Source: JAGOGN01 sp036652735
GTDB taxonomy: Bacteria > Bacillota > Clostridia > Lachnospirales > Lachnospiraceae
Length of the DNA: 51,689 nucleotides
Direction of reading: 5' to 3'
Assembly (NCBI GenBank): GCA_036652735.1
Contig: JAVVVI010000014.1
Location: 1 to 51,689 of the forward strand
Shown: positions 33,753 through 42,099 of the stretch, piece after piece
Layout of the letters: every line of letters starts with the position of its first letter
Numbering within the stretch: position 1 is the first letter of the stretch
Program-made: the position numbers and the translations under genes
Notes under the pieces: generated by a model
The model's database searches: none
Seen by the model: the letters and a program-made list of their open reading frames with translations, nothing else
Told to the model about the DNA's origin: nothing

Positions 33753-35111
33753 GTGCGGACAGTTATTGAAAAACAAAAAACATTTTTTCAATCAGATGCA
33801 ACAAAATCGGTAGCATTTCGAAAAAAAATGTTAGAAAGATTGTATCGTTGTATAAAAGAATATGAACCAGAGATTTACCAGGCATTACGAGAAGATTTAC
33901 ATAAATCTGAGGCGGAAGGATATTTAACAGAAGTGCAGATTGTACTGAATGAACTGCGTGTTTCCATTCAGAATGTAGAAAAGTGGCAGAAAAAGAGAAA
34001 AGTTCCAACTCCAATTACCCATTTCCCGGAAACCAGCGTGATTTATCGTGAACCATATGGACGTGTATTGATTCTTTCACCATGGAATTATCCATTTCAA
34101 TTAGCAATGGTCCCTTTGATTGGTGCAATTACAGGGGGAAATTGTGCAATGCTTAAGGTATCCAAGAGTGCACCAAGAGTTGCTTCTGTAATTCGCAAGA
34201 TATTAAAAAAAGCTTTTTCGGAAGAATTTGTGTATTGCATACCGGAAGAAGTCGTATATGATGAAATTTTAGAGCTTCCCTATGATTTTATATTTTTTAC
34301 AGGAAGTGAACGTGTGGGCAAGGTCGTTATGAGTGCAGCCGCCCAACATTTAACACCGGTGGTACTGGAACTGGGCGGAAAGAGTCCCTGTATTATAGAA
34401 CAATCGGCCAATTTATCTCTTGCAGCCAAAAGACTGGCATGGGGAAAGTTTTTAAACTCAGGACAGACTTGTGTTGCACCGGATTATGTACTGATTCAGG
34501 ATTGTGTGAAGGAAGAATTTATAGAAAAACTGCAAAAAGAAATTAAAAAAATGTATGGAGATGCCTTGACAAATTATGAATATCCACGTATTGTTAATTC
34601 ACACCATTTTAAGCGTCTCACAAAACTGATTGCAGATGAACCGGAGAAGATTGGTGGACGCAGTAATGAAAAAATGCTTATGATTGAACCAACGCTATTT
34701 CCCAATGCTTCTTATGAGGATCCGGTGATGCAGGAGGAAATATTTGGTCCAATTCTACCCATTATTTCATTTCATGAAATGAAGGATGTGGTTGTACAAT
34801 TAAAAAATCGTCCCAAACCCCTTGCATTCTACCTTTTTTCCCAAAATAAAACTATAGTGGAAGAAGTAATCTATAAGCTGCCGTTTGGGGGTGGTTGTGT
34901 CAATGATTGTATTATGCACCTGGCAAATCATCATCTCCCATTTGGAGGAGCAGGGAATAGTGGAATGGGAGAATATCACGGGAAGTATACGTTTGATACA
35001 TTCACAAGAAAAAAAGGTGTGTTAAAGGATCGTGGAGGAATTGATTTACCATTTCGATATCCACCTTATAAAAAGAAGATGTTAGCGTTGATTCGAAAAA
35101 TTTGCGGTTAA
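33753..35111 (+). CDS. Aldehyde dehydrogenase (short, ALDH3-like)
   Basis: NAD(P)-dependent oxidation of aldehydes to acids; 452 residues, the shorter form typical of the ALDH3 group, without a signal sequence. Motifs are LILSPWNYPFQLAMVPLIGA (active-site Asn), FFTGSERVGKVVM, catalytic Glu in LELGGKSPC and catalytic Cys in NSGQTCVAPDY, and a C-terminal LPFGGAGNSGMGEYHG motif. It starts with GTG after ACAGGAGGAAACACC. A membrane-associated C-terminal stretch (KKKMLALIRKICG) is weakly hydrophobic. Cotranscription with the DUF1667 gene and the hemerythrin gene is likely from the small gaps. Confidence 0.9.
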   Translation: MRTVIEKQKTFFQSDATKSVAFRKKMLERLYRCIKEYEPEIYQALREDLHKSEAEGYLTEVQIVLNELRVSIQNVEKWQKKRKVPTPITHFPETSVIYREPYGRVLILSPWNYPFQLAMVPLIGAITGGNCAMLKVSKSAPRVASVIRKILKKAFSEEFVYCIPEEVVYDEILELPYDFIFFTGSERVGKVVMSAAAQHLTPVVLELGGKSPCIIEQSANLSLAAKRLAWGKFLNSGQTCVAPDYVLIQDCVKEEFIEKLQKEIKKMYGDALTNYEYPRIVNSHHFKRLTKLIADEPEKIGGRSNEKMLMIEPTLFPNASYEDPVMQEEIFGPILPIISFHEMKDVVVQLKNRPKPLAFYLFSQNKTIVEEVIYKLPFGGGCVNDCIMHLANHHLPFGGAGNSGMGEYHGKYTFDTFTRKKGVLKDRGGIDLPFRYPPYKKKMLALIRKICG

Positions 35112-35127
35112 ACCAGGAGGATTTTAT

Positions 35128-35517
35128 ATGTATGAAATGAAAGATGAATATTTAACGGGAATCGAACTAATTGACAGAGAACATAAAAAGTTATTTGAAA
35201 TTGCAGAAAAGATTTATCAATTGCAAATAGAAGAGTTTGTTCCGGATAAGTATGATAATATTCGGGAGATTCTAGGAGAGCTGAGAGATTATACCATGAT
35301 GCATTTTTCCCATGAGGAAGAATATATGAAAAGTATTAGCTATAAGAAGATGTTCAATCAGCTGGTTCAGCATGATGCATTTCGCAAACAGATTTTAGAG
35401 TGGGATATAGAGGCCATTGATGAAAATCAGGATGAAACGATTACCCGTATTCTCCAGATTGTAACGGATTGGCTGGTGCACCATATTTTGGAAGAAGATA
35501 AGCAGATTGGTAAATAG
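35128..35517 (+). CDS. Bacteriohemerythrin
   Basis: Small cytosolic diiron protein of 129 residues that would bind O2 reversibly or sense it. Ligands are visible in order: His19 in DREHKKLF, HFSHEEEYM (two His and Glu), HDAFRKQI, and HHILEEDKQIGK with a final acidic ligand. Length matches single-domain bacterial hemerythrins. In anaerobes these proteins are linked to oxygen protection. The gene is the last of the DUF1667-aldehyde dehydrogenase run and is ended by a hairpin shared with the opposite strand. Confidence 0.9.
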   Translation: MYEMKDEYLTGIELIDREHKKLFEIAEKIYQLQIEEFVPDKYDNIREILGELRDYTMMHFSHEEEYMKSISYKKMFNQLVQHDAFRKQILEWDIEAIDENQDETITRILQIVTDWLVHHILEEDKQIGK

Positions 35518-35542
35518 TGCTAGTGTAAGAATCATGGATGCA

Positions 35543-35586
35543 AAAATACACACAACCTTCTAGTAATAGATGGCTGTGTGTATTTT
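35543..35586. terminator. Bidirectional hairpin terminator
   Basis: AAAATACACACA (35543-35554) pairs with TGTGTGTATTTT (35575-35586) across a 20-base loop with further partial pairing. T-rich tails on both strands serve the hemerythrin gene (+) and the siroheme/ferredoxin gene (-) that ends at 35604. Confidence 0.7.
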
Positions 35587-35603
35587 AATTGAGTGGAATA
35601 TGC

Positions 35604-36506
35604 TTAGCCAATCAGTTGTTGTTCTACGTTATGAAATCCAAGCCGTTCAATGGTATCTGCAAATCGTTCGCCATCTATTCCCTGTTCCTTAAAGAGAAGA
35701 AGGGCTTTGTCTAAGACCTCATATAATTCTTCTTCCGAAGTAAAAATGCGATTGAGTGGTTTCCCCTGAGCTGTTTTTTTACCCCAGCGTCCACCAATGT
35801 AGACTTTAAAGCCAAGGATAGATTCATCATTGCCATGAAAGATACATTTAGTGACACAACGGCCACAATTATTACAGAGGTCTTTTTGAATGGACAATAC
35901 CCCATTCATAACTCTGGCAGCCCCCATTGGACAAGCCTGTTCCATGGCACAAACCTTACAGTTTTTACATTTGGAAGCATCAAAGAGGGGAATCTTCTGA
36001 CCAACAATACCAAAGTCGTTCAGGTTGGGTTTTGTGCAGTTATTTGGACAGCCCCCTACGGCAATTTTAAACTTATGGGGCAGTGTAAGATCTTGATATT
36101 TTTTAAAGAAATGTTCATGAATATGATCGGATACCGCAAAAGTATCATATAATCCATATTGACAGGTAGTTCCTTTGCAAGAGACGATGGGACGAATCTT
36201 TTTACCTGTTCCACCGGTTTCAAGGTTACCATTTGCTAAAAAATCACGAATTTTATCAATATTTTCATAGGGAACTTGCTGAATCTCCAAGGTAAGTCTT
36301 GTAGTCATTGCAATTTCACCGGTTCCAAATTGTCTCGCAGCTTCAGTAATGCAAGTGCTTTCATCCGCAGTTATTTTACCATTGCGTGTAATGACACGAC
36401 AGTTAAAATTGTTGGTTCCTTTACAGTTTAAAAATCCAAGTGCTTTTACCCTTGCAATTTCTTCTTTGGGAATGGTACAGCAGGAAATCGGAGTATTTGT
36501 TTGCAT
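35604..36506 (-). CDS. Nitrite/sulfite-reductase-like siroheme and ferredoxin protein
   Basis: Redox protein of 300 residues with ferredoxin-like half domains of nitrite/sulfite reductase (residues 30-95), a siroheme/4Fe-4S motif Cys110, Cys115 ... Cys153, Cys157 (GGCPNNC), and a two-cluster ferredoxin insert (Cys180, 183, 186, 192 and Cys211, 214, 217, 221). The first pair is spaced Cys-x4-Cys rather than the usual Cys-x5-Cys. It is much shorter than catalytic assimilatory reductases and like the small anaerobic (Asr/Fsr-related) proteins. Whether it reduces sulfite, nitrite or something else is not shown by sequence. The start follows AGAGGAGGATTCACTT. Confidence 0.82.
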   Translation of the reverse strand: MQTNTPISCCTIPKEEIARVKALGFLNCKGTNNFNCRVITRNGKITADESTCITEAARQFGTGEIAMTTRLTLEIQQVPYENIDKIRDFLANGNLETGGTGKKIRPIVSCKGTTCQYGLYDTFAVSDHIHEHFFKKYQDLTLPHKFKIAVGGCPNNCTKPNLNDFGIVGQKIPLFDASKCKNCKVCAMEQACPMGAARVMNGVLSIQKDLCNNCGRCVTKCIFHGNDESILGFKVYIGGRWGKKTAQGKPLNRIFTSEEELYEVLDKALLLFKEQGIDGERFADTIERLGFHNVEQQLIG

Positions 36507-36563
36507 AAGTGAATCCTCCTCTTTATTTTATCTAGTTAATTATAGAACACTTGTCGAAAAAAA

Positions 36564-37205
36564 TCAAATTCTTGGTAGATTCCATTTAAAGTAAGCAGCA
36601 AGCATACGTGTTGTAAACACAATTAAAGCACTGATAAACATTGCAGGAAGATCATCAATATAATTTAATAAAATCACATATGCAACAGCACCTAGTATAG
36701 AGGCGCTGGCATAAATTTGTTTTACAAAGACAAAGGGGGTGGTGCCAGCCATAATATCCCGAAGAACACCTCCACCAATTCCGGTTATAACACCAACAAA
36801 AAGGAGAAGAAAGGTGTTGTGTTCAAAGGAAAGCTCAATGGCAGTATTGATTCCAATTACAGTAAATACACCAAGACCGACGGCATCAAACAAGGTCATA
36901 GCACGTTCGTATTGTTCAATAAACTGACTGGAAATAAATCGTTTGTTGGCATATACAATTAAAAAAAGAATACAGGAGGTTAGAATTGCAAATGCTACAT
37001 AGGCGTAGTTTTGAAACATTTTGGGAGGATGAATACCCAGAATCAGGTCACGTAGTAATCCACCTCCAACAGCAGTTGTAATTCCCAGAACGTTAACACC
37101 AAGTAAATCCATATTTTTCCGAATACCAACAAGGGCACCGGAAGAGGCGAATGCAATGGTTCCAATTATTTCAAAAATAAATATTACAGTATTCGTATAG
37201 TTCAA
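36564..37205 (-). CDS. TRIC-like (UPF0126) membrane channel protein
   Basis: Membrane protein of about 213 residues with an internal repeat of the TRIC/UPF0126 family: FEIIGTIAFASSGALVGIRK and LFDAVGLGVFTVIGINTA, each followed by a glycine motif (GGGLLRDLILG and GGGVLRDIMAGTTP). About seven helices are expected; relatives are trimeric cation channels or glycine transporters (YvgT-like). The start is a TTG at 37205 with AGGAGGT seven bases before it; a longer frame to 37262 overlaps the previous gene without a ribosome site. It lies 16 bases downstream of the M6 protease gene, probably in one transcript. Confidence 0.83.
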   Translation of the reverse strand: MNYTNTVIFIFEIIGTIAFASSGALVGIRKNMDLLGVNVLGITTAVGGGLLRDLILGIHPPKMFQNYAYVAFAILTSCILFLIVYANKRFISSQFIEQYERAMTLFDAVGLGVFTVIGINTAIELSFEHNTFLLLFVGVITGIGGGVLRDIMAGTTPFVFVKQIYASASILGAVAYVILLNYIDDLPAMFISALIVFTTRMLAAYFKWNLPRI

Positions 37206-37221
37206 AGTTTGTACCTCCTGA

Positions 37222-38553
37222 TTAGTTAAGTGGCGCGATCCGTATTTTGTACCCGGTGGCAATGGTGGATAGAATCTTAATTTGAACCGGAAGTGCTTCA
37301 GCAGCAGGACATGAATTTGGAGTAATCACAGTACCATTCTTATAGAGACCACCTACAAATTCTATGAGTTTGGTTGCGGTTTTGGTAACATTGGAATCAT
37401 AGGCAAACATTTTTTTGGATGCATCCCACCAATCGGGTGTTAGCTGGGCATTGATCCGCCAAATACGAATCCCCCCTTCTGAGACCGCGTTAAGATTGTT
37501 CTTTCGGCGTCCAATATTCTCAATCAGGTAATAGCTGCTGCAATAAGTTCCATCATAATTAACGGTGGGAATTAAAATTGTATCCCCATGACTTTCAGCA
37601 GTTGGCAGAATACAGGTAACGCCTTCTCCAATTGTGGAGGGATTAATCTTTTGAATATGAGAATCCGGAATCCAGCCACACATAATTTTGGAAAATATAG
37701 TATGATCTCCGGTCATTTCATCCATCATGTCAAAGCCACCGAGTCCCAGGAAGCCTTCATGAGTCTCATAGGGTTTGTTATCAACCGAGTAATAATCAGA
37801 GAGACCAAGGAGATGCCCGGTTTCATGAATCCATACCTGATTATAATATAATTTATTATTACGTAAGGGCTGTGTATCTAAAATCACATATTTTTCCACA
37901 TGGGTTTCATCAGCGGAATAGGGATTCGTTTCGTTCCATACCGATTGATTGCCCCACCAGTCACGATCCCGAAGGGTATTATTTAGAGGAACATTAATGT
38001 ATAGGGCATCAATTGCACCATCCTTATTCTGGTCATAATCACGATAGTCAAGCTGGGAATTATAATAGGTAAGGATTTCCTTAATTAATAGTTCGTATCC
38101 ATCAGAAGAATTTTCAGACTGCCAGGCAGTATCATAGAAATCTCTGGTATTGTTGGTCTTATAATACAGTACATCCCCTGAAAAGCGAAGCTTCCCAAAG
38201 GAAGAACGGGAATAATAAGCGGCGCCACTTTCATAAGGATATTCAAAGGCGCTGGAATTTTCCGGACCAAAGATCAGTTCCTGAATCTCATCTGTATTTA
38301 AAAGGGTAGCATTTGGGTTGGAATTGGAATTAGAAAAAGTGATATCCTGAAAATCAACCACAAATACCAATGCTCTTACATTACCTTGGCGTGGAGCGCA
38401 AGGAGAAAATTCGTCCATTGGACAATGGAAGGTGGAACTGTGTCTGCTAACGGTTGGAACTGGGGTGTAGGAACGAATTTGAATGCATTCCAGGCTTATA
38501 CAAAAAACAGCGAGTATGGCTAAAACACGTATGACTCTTTTTTTAAGATTCAT
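37222..38553 (-). CDS. Secreted M6-like metalloprotease domain protein
   Basis: Exported protein of 443 residues starting MNLKKRVIRVLAILAVFCIS, a signal peptide or membrane anchor, followed by a Ser/Thr-rich linker. The catalytic zinc motif HETGH is at about residue 243 in VWIHETGHLLGLSDYY, with a GLGGFDMMDEMTGDH segment downstream as the likely third ligand/Met-turn region, placing it with immune-inhibitor-A/M6-type proteases. A start at 38553 with AAAGGAGATACC is chosen over a longer frame reaching 38697. Probably degrades extracellular proteins; the substrate is unknown. Confidence 0.82.
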   Translation of the reverse strand: MNLKKRVIRVLAILAVFCISLECIQIRSYTPVPTVSRHSSTFHCPMDEFSPCAPRQGNVRALVFVVDFQDITFSNSNSNPNATLLNTDEIQELIFGPENSSAFEYPYESGAAYYSRSSFGKLRFSGDVLYYKTNNTRDFYDTAWQSENSSDGYELLIKEILTYYNSQLDYRDYDQNKDGAIDALYINVPLNNTLRDRDWWGNQSVWNETNPYSADETHVEKYVILDTQPLRNNKLYYNQVWIHETGHLLGLSDYYSVDNKPYETHEGFLGLGGFDMMDEMTGDHTIFSKIMCGWIPDSHIQKINPSTIGEGVTCILPTAESHGDTILIPTVNYDGTYCSSYYLIENIGRRKNNLNAVSEGGIRIWRINAQLTPDWWDASKKMFAYDSNVTKTATKLIEFVGGLYKNGTVITPNSCPAAEALPVQIKILSTIATGYKIRIAPLN

Positions 38554-38595
38554 GGTATCTCCTTTTAAAAAATCAATTGGTTTATTGTTAAGAAT

Positions 38596-38624
38596 ATAGT
38601 AGCAGAAATTAAGATAAAATTCAA
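38596..38624 (-). promoter_or_regulatory. Promoter for the M6-like protease gene
   Basis: On the - strand TTGAAT (38624-38619), 17-base spacer, TACTAT (38601-38596), 43 bases before the start codon. The same two hexamers with the same spacing occur at 44207-44235. Confidence 0.55.
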
Positions 38625-38716
38625 GAAACACTGGCGAAAATAGGATAATTGTGGTATTATTTTTAATTATGACATAAGAAGGATTCAGATAGCACAAGAA
38701 TAAAGGAGATGCACAG

Positions 38717-40714
38717 ATGGTAAGCAGGAAAATTCAAAATGATGAAAGACCAATATTTCCCAAAAGAGCGGTTATTACCGGTGGAATGCCCTATGGCAAT
38801 AAGGAATTGCATTTTGGTCATGTGGGAGGAATGTTTGTTCATGCTGACACCTTTGCCCGCTTTATGAGAGACCGAATCGGAGAGGATAATGTCATTTTTG
38901 TATCCGGTACAGACTGCTACGGCTCACCGATTGTTGAAGCATATCGAAAGCTTCAGGAAAACGGTTATGAAGGCAGCATGGAAGAATATGTAATGAAGAA
39001 TCATGAGAAACAGAAGAAGACGCTGGAAGATTATGAGATTAGTTTAGATTTCTTTGGAGCATCTGCATTTGGAGATGCTGCGGACATACACGAAAAGGTA
39101 TCAGAAGAAGTATTCCAGCAATTATATAAGAATGGATATCTAACCCAGATGTCCACACCACAGTTTTTTGATCCGGTAAAAAAGGTGTTTATTAATGGGC
39201 GCCAGGTTATTGGTAAATGTCCAATTGAAGGTTGTCAGGCAGAAAAAGCATATGCAGATGAATGTGATTTGGGACATCAGTATATGCCATCGGAATTAAT
39301 TGATCCAATAAGTACATTATCCGGTGAGAAACCAGAGATAAAAAATGTGACAAACTGGTACTTTAATTTGGATGAATGGATGGAACAGTTACAGGAACGT
39401 GCTGAATTTTTAGCGGAGAGTTCCAATACAAGAAAATATGAGATCAAAGCAATTGAGGAATTCCTAAAGCCGGCATGTATTTATGTTCAGAAAAAACTAA
39501 TAATTGATCAGAAAAAACTGGAAGAAGCACTTCCGGAACATGAGACAATTGATGAGGAGAAAAAACCATCGGTAACATTTATATTTCAGAATTTAAAACT
39601 AAGAGACGAAGCAAGAGAAATTCTTGATAACGAAGGAATTCATTATCGAACAGGAAAGACGCTTGTTCCATTCCGTCTATCCGGTAATACACAGTGGGGA
39701 GTAGCTGTTCCGGAAAAAGAAGGATTAAAGGATCTTACCTTTTGGGTTTGGCCGGAATCTTTGTGGGCACCAATTTCCTTTACCAGAACTTATCTGGAGA
39801 AGATAGGACACAAACAGGAGGAATGGAAAGACTGGTGGCAGAATGAAGATGCCTGTGTTTATCAGTTTATTGGGCAGGACAACATATACTTTTATGGCAT
39901 AGCAGAAATGGCGGTTTTTGCAGGATTGCAATATCCAAAGGGGGAGGCAATCAATATGACCGATATTCAGCTTCCACATATTGTTGCCAATAATCATGTA
40001 TTGTTTATGGACAAAAAAGCAAGCAGCAGCTCCCAATTGAAACCACCTTCAGCAGATGAATTATTAGAACATTATTCAGCGGAACAACTAAGAATGCATT
40101 TTCTCAGCCTAGGGTTGTCCACAAAGAGCGTTGGATTCAAACCACAGGTTTATCAGCCGGAGGAAGAGAGACAGGGACAGGATCCGGTATTAAAAGAAGG
40201 AAATTTATTGACGAATGTATTCAACCGTTTAATTCGTTCTTGTTTTTATTCCACACAGACCTATTATGAAGGAATTCTTCCGGTTGGTACGGTAAGTACA
40301 GAGATTCTTGATTTGTCAAAAGAAGCCATTCTTTTATATGAGCGTCATATGTACAATCATGAATTCCATAGAATTACCTATGTTCTGGATAGTTATATCA
40401 GAGAAATTAATAAGCATTGGGTAAATAACATTAAACAGGCTGAAAAGGATGAAAATGAACAATTGCGAAAACAAATCCTGGTGGATTGTTTTTACGGAGT
40501 AAAAATCATTACAACACTGTTACATCCCATAGCACCGGAAGGATGTGAGATGGTAAGCGATTACCTGGGAACAGATCAAAGAATTTTTCAATGGGACTAT
40601 ATTTTTGATTCCCTGTATGATATTCTAAATGATCCACAACATCATGTATTGAAATATTTGGAACCGAAAATTGACTTTTTTAAAAAACCGGAGTGTCAGT
40701 TTTTGGATAAATAG
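38717..40714 (+). CDS. Methionyl-tRNA synthetase-like class I ligase with altered KMSKS loop
   Basis: Class I aminoacyl-tRNA synthetase-type protein of 665 residues. The HIGH motif reads HFGH (32-35), and a zinc-knuckle-like GKCPIEGC...ADECDLGH region interrupts the Rossmann fold as in MetRS. In place of KMSKS the sequence has Lys434-Ala-Ser-Ser-Ser-Ser, keeping the first Lys but losing the second. The C-terminal part has an anticodon-binding-like helical bundle and no C-terminal tRNA-binding domain. It is probably a MetRS paralog rather than a housekeeping enzyme, but a working divergent enzyme cannot be excluded. The L,D-transpeptidase gene follows 11 bases later. Confidence 0.72.
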   Translation: MVSRKIQNDERPIFPKRAVITGGMPYGNKELHFGHVGGMFVHADTFARFMRDRIGEDNVIFVSGTDCYGSPIVEAYRKLQENGYEGSMEEYVMKNHEKQKKTLEDYEISLDFFGASAFGDAADIHEKVSEEVFQQLYKNGYLTQMSTPQFFDPVKKVFINGRQVIGKCPIEGCQAEKAYADECDLGHQYMPSELIDPISTLSGEKPEIKNVTNWYFNLDEWMEQLQERAEFLAESSNTRKYEIKAIEEFLKPACIYVQKKLIIDQKKLEEALPEHETIDEEKKPSVTFIFQNLKLRDEAREILDNEGIHYRTGKTLVPFRLSGNTQWGVAVPEKEGLKDLTFWVWPESLWAPISFTRTYLEKIGHKQEEWKDWWQNEDACVYQFIGQDNIYFYGIAEMAVFAGLQYPKGEAINMTDIQLPHIVANNHVLFMDKKASSSSQLKPPSADELLEHYSAEQLRMHFLSLGLSTKSVGFKPQVYQPEEERQGQDPVLKEGNLLTNVFNRLIRSCFYSTQTYYEGILPVGTVSTEILDLSKEAILLYERHMYNHEFHRITYVLDSYIREINKHWVNNIKQAEKDENEQLRKQILVDCFYGVKIITTLLHPIAPEGCEMVSDYLGTDQRIFQWDYIFDSLYDILNDPQHHVLKYLEPKIDFFKKPECQFLDK

Positions 40715-40725
40715 GAGTTTAATTT

Positions 40726-42099
40726 ATGAAAAAATTAGCAAGAATTATTGCGTTCGTATTGATTGCAGCTCTATTGATAAAACCTCTTCCCACCTATGCG
40801 GAGGTAATGGCAGAATCCATTGTATTGAATTCAATGGATGTAAAAGAAATTACGCTCTCAGAGCTAATTCCGGAGGGAACAACAGAGGTCTATTGGAATA
40901 TCGAAAATCAGATACCTGCCAAGGGGGAAGGTGAAGTTGTTCAACTATTAGATTCTGAGCAGCTTGTGGTGCCGGTACCGGCACTCTATCCCCTTGTTAA
41001 TGGCGCGAGCAGTGTTACTTTAATGGGAATCAACCCGGGAAGTGCAGAACTTGTTTGTTATCGTCTAAAGGATGAGATTAAGGAAATAATCAAAACGTAT
41101 AAAATTACTGTTGAGAATAAGTTTACAAGTATAGAATTTAAACAGAAGTCTTATTCGTTATATATGGGAGCGACTATGAACTTTGTACCAATTGTAAAGA
41201 GCAGCAACCCGTCGGTTCCATTAAGCTATTCCTCGTCAAATTCTAAAATTGCCAGAATCGATCAAAATGGGACGATTACCGCATTAAAAAGCGGAGTAGT
41301 AACCATTACATGTAAAGCATTGGATGGAAGTGGCGCCATAGGAAAATGCAAATTAAAAGTACTCAAAGAAAAAAAGGGATGGCATGTTACAAAATCAGGA
41401 AAAAAATATTATGTGTATTCTTCCGGATACCGTGCAGCAGGGTATCATAAAATGGGAGATGCTTATTACTATTTTGATCCGAGCACAAGATATATGGAGA
41501 AAAATCAATGGGAATATGTAACCATTCAGGATCAAAAATATAAATTAAGATTTGGACCAAAAGGGAAGCAGATGCAGGATGTATCAGAATTAATTGGCAA
41601 ACAGCCTTCTTATCGTTTAAAGGTAAATACCACAACGAATATGGTTACCGTGTATGCAAAAGATGGTTCCAATGGATATATTCTTCCGGTTCGTGCAATT
41701 CTCTGTTCCACAGGAAAGACGGGAACACCAACCAAGGAGGGGACGTTTACATTGAAAAAGGTAGCACCTTGGCACACCTTGTTTGGAAATGTGTATGGTC
41801 AGTATTGTACCAGAATTACAGAGGGCTACCTGTTCCATTCTGTATTTTATTCCGTGCTTGGAAATCGGAATACCTTGTTTGTGAATGAATATCGAAAATT
41901 AGGTGAGAAAGCATCTCATGGCTGTGTGCGTGTAACGGTAGGAGATGCAAAGTGGATTTACGATAACTGTATAGGCAGTAAGGTTACCGTTTATGCCAGT
42001 GAAAAAAGAGGACCATTGCTGAAACCAAAGGTACCGCCGGTTATTGTATTGCCCGGTGGTGGCGGCTGTGATCCCACAGATCCGGAGATTAAGAATTAA
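40726..42099 (+). CDS. L,D-transpeptidase with BIG2-like and cell-wall-binding repeats
   Basis: Exported cell-wall enzyme of 457 residues: signal peptide to about residue 26 (PTYAEV), a divergent region, a BIG2-type domain (about 140-210, with SSNPSVPLSYSSSNSKIARIDQNGTITALKSGVVTITCKA), two choline-binding-like repeats (GWHVTKSGKKYYVYSSGYRAAGYHKMGDAYYYFD), then a YkuD-type catalytic domain with His398 and Cys400 in SHGCVRV. It would form 3-3 crosslinks or anchor proteins to peptidoglycan. A Pro/Gly-rich tail, VLPGGGGCDPTDPEIKN, ends it. The 3' end overlaps the convergent gene on the other strand by 11 bases, and no terminator separates the two. Confidence 0.88.
   Translation: MKKLARIIAFVLIAALLIKPLPTYAEVMAESIVLNSMDVKEITLSELIPEGTTEVYWNIENQIPAKGEGEVVQLLDSEQLVVPVPALYPLVNGASSVTLMGINPGSAELVCYRLKDEIKEIIKTYKITVENKFTSIEFKQKSYSLYMGATMNFVPIVKSSNPSVPLSYSSSNSKIARIDQNGTITALKSGVVTITCKALDGSGAIGKCKLKVLKEKKGWHVTKSGKKYYVYSSGYRAAGYHKMGDAYYYFDPSTRYMEKNQWEYVTIQDQKYKLRFGPKGKQMQDVSELIGKQPSYRLKVNTTTNMVTVYAKDGSNGYILPVRAILCSTGKTGTPTKEGTFTLKKVAPWHTLFGNVYGQYCTRITEGYLFHSVFYSVLGNRNTLFVNEYRKLGEKASHGCVRVTVGDAKWIYDNCIGSKVTVYASEKRGPLLKPKVPPVIVLPGGGGCDPTDPEIKN

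Noticed and set aside
36349..36594. Small + strand frame over the start of the siroheme gene
   Set aside because: Shadow of the - strand gene without a start signal.
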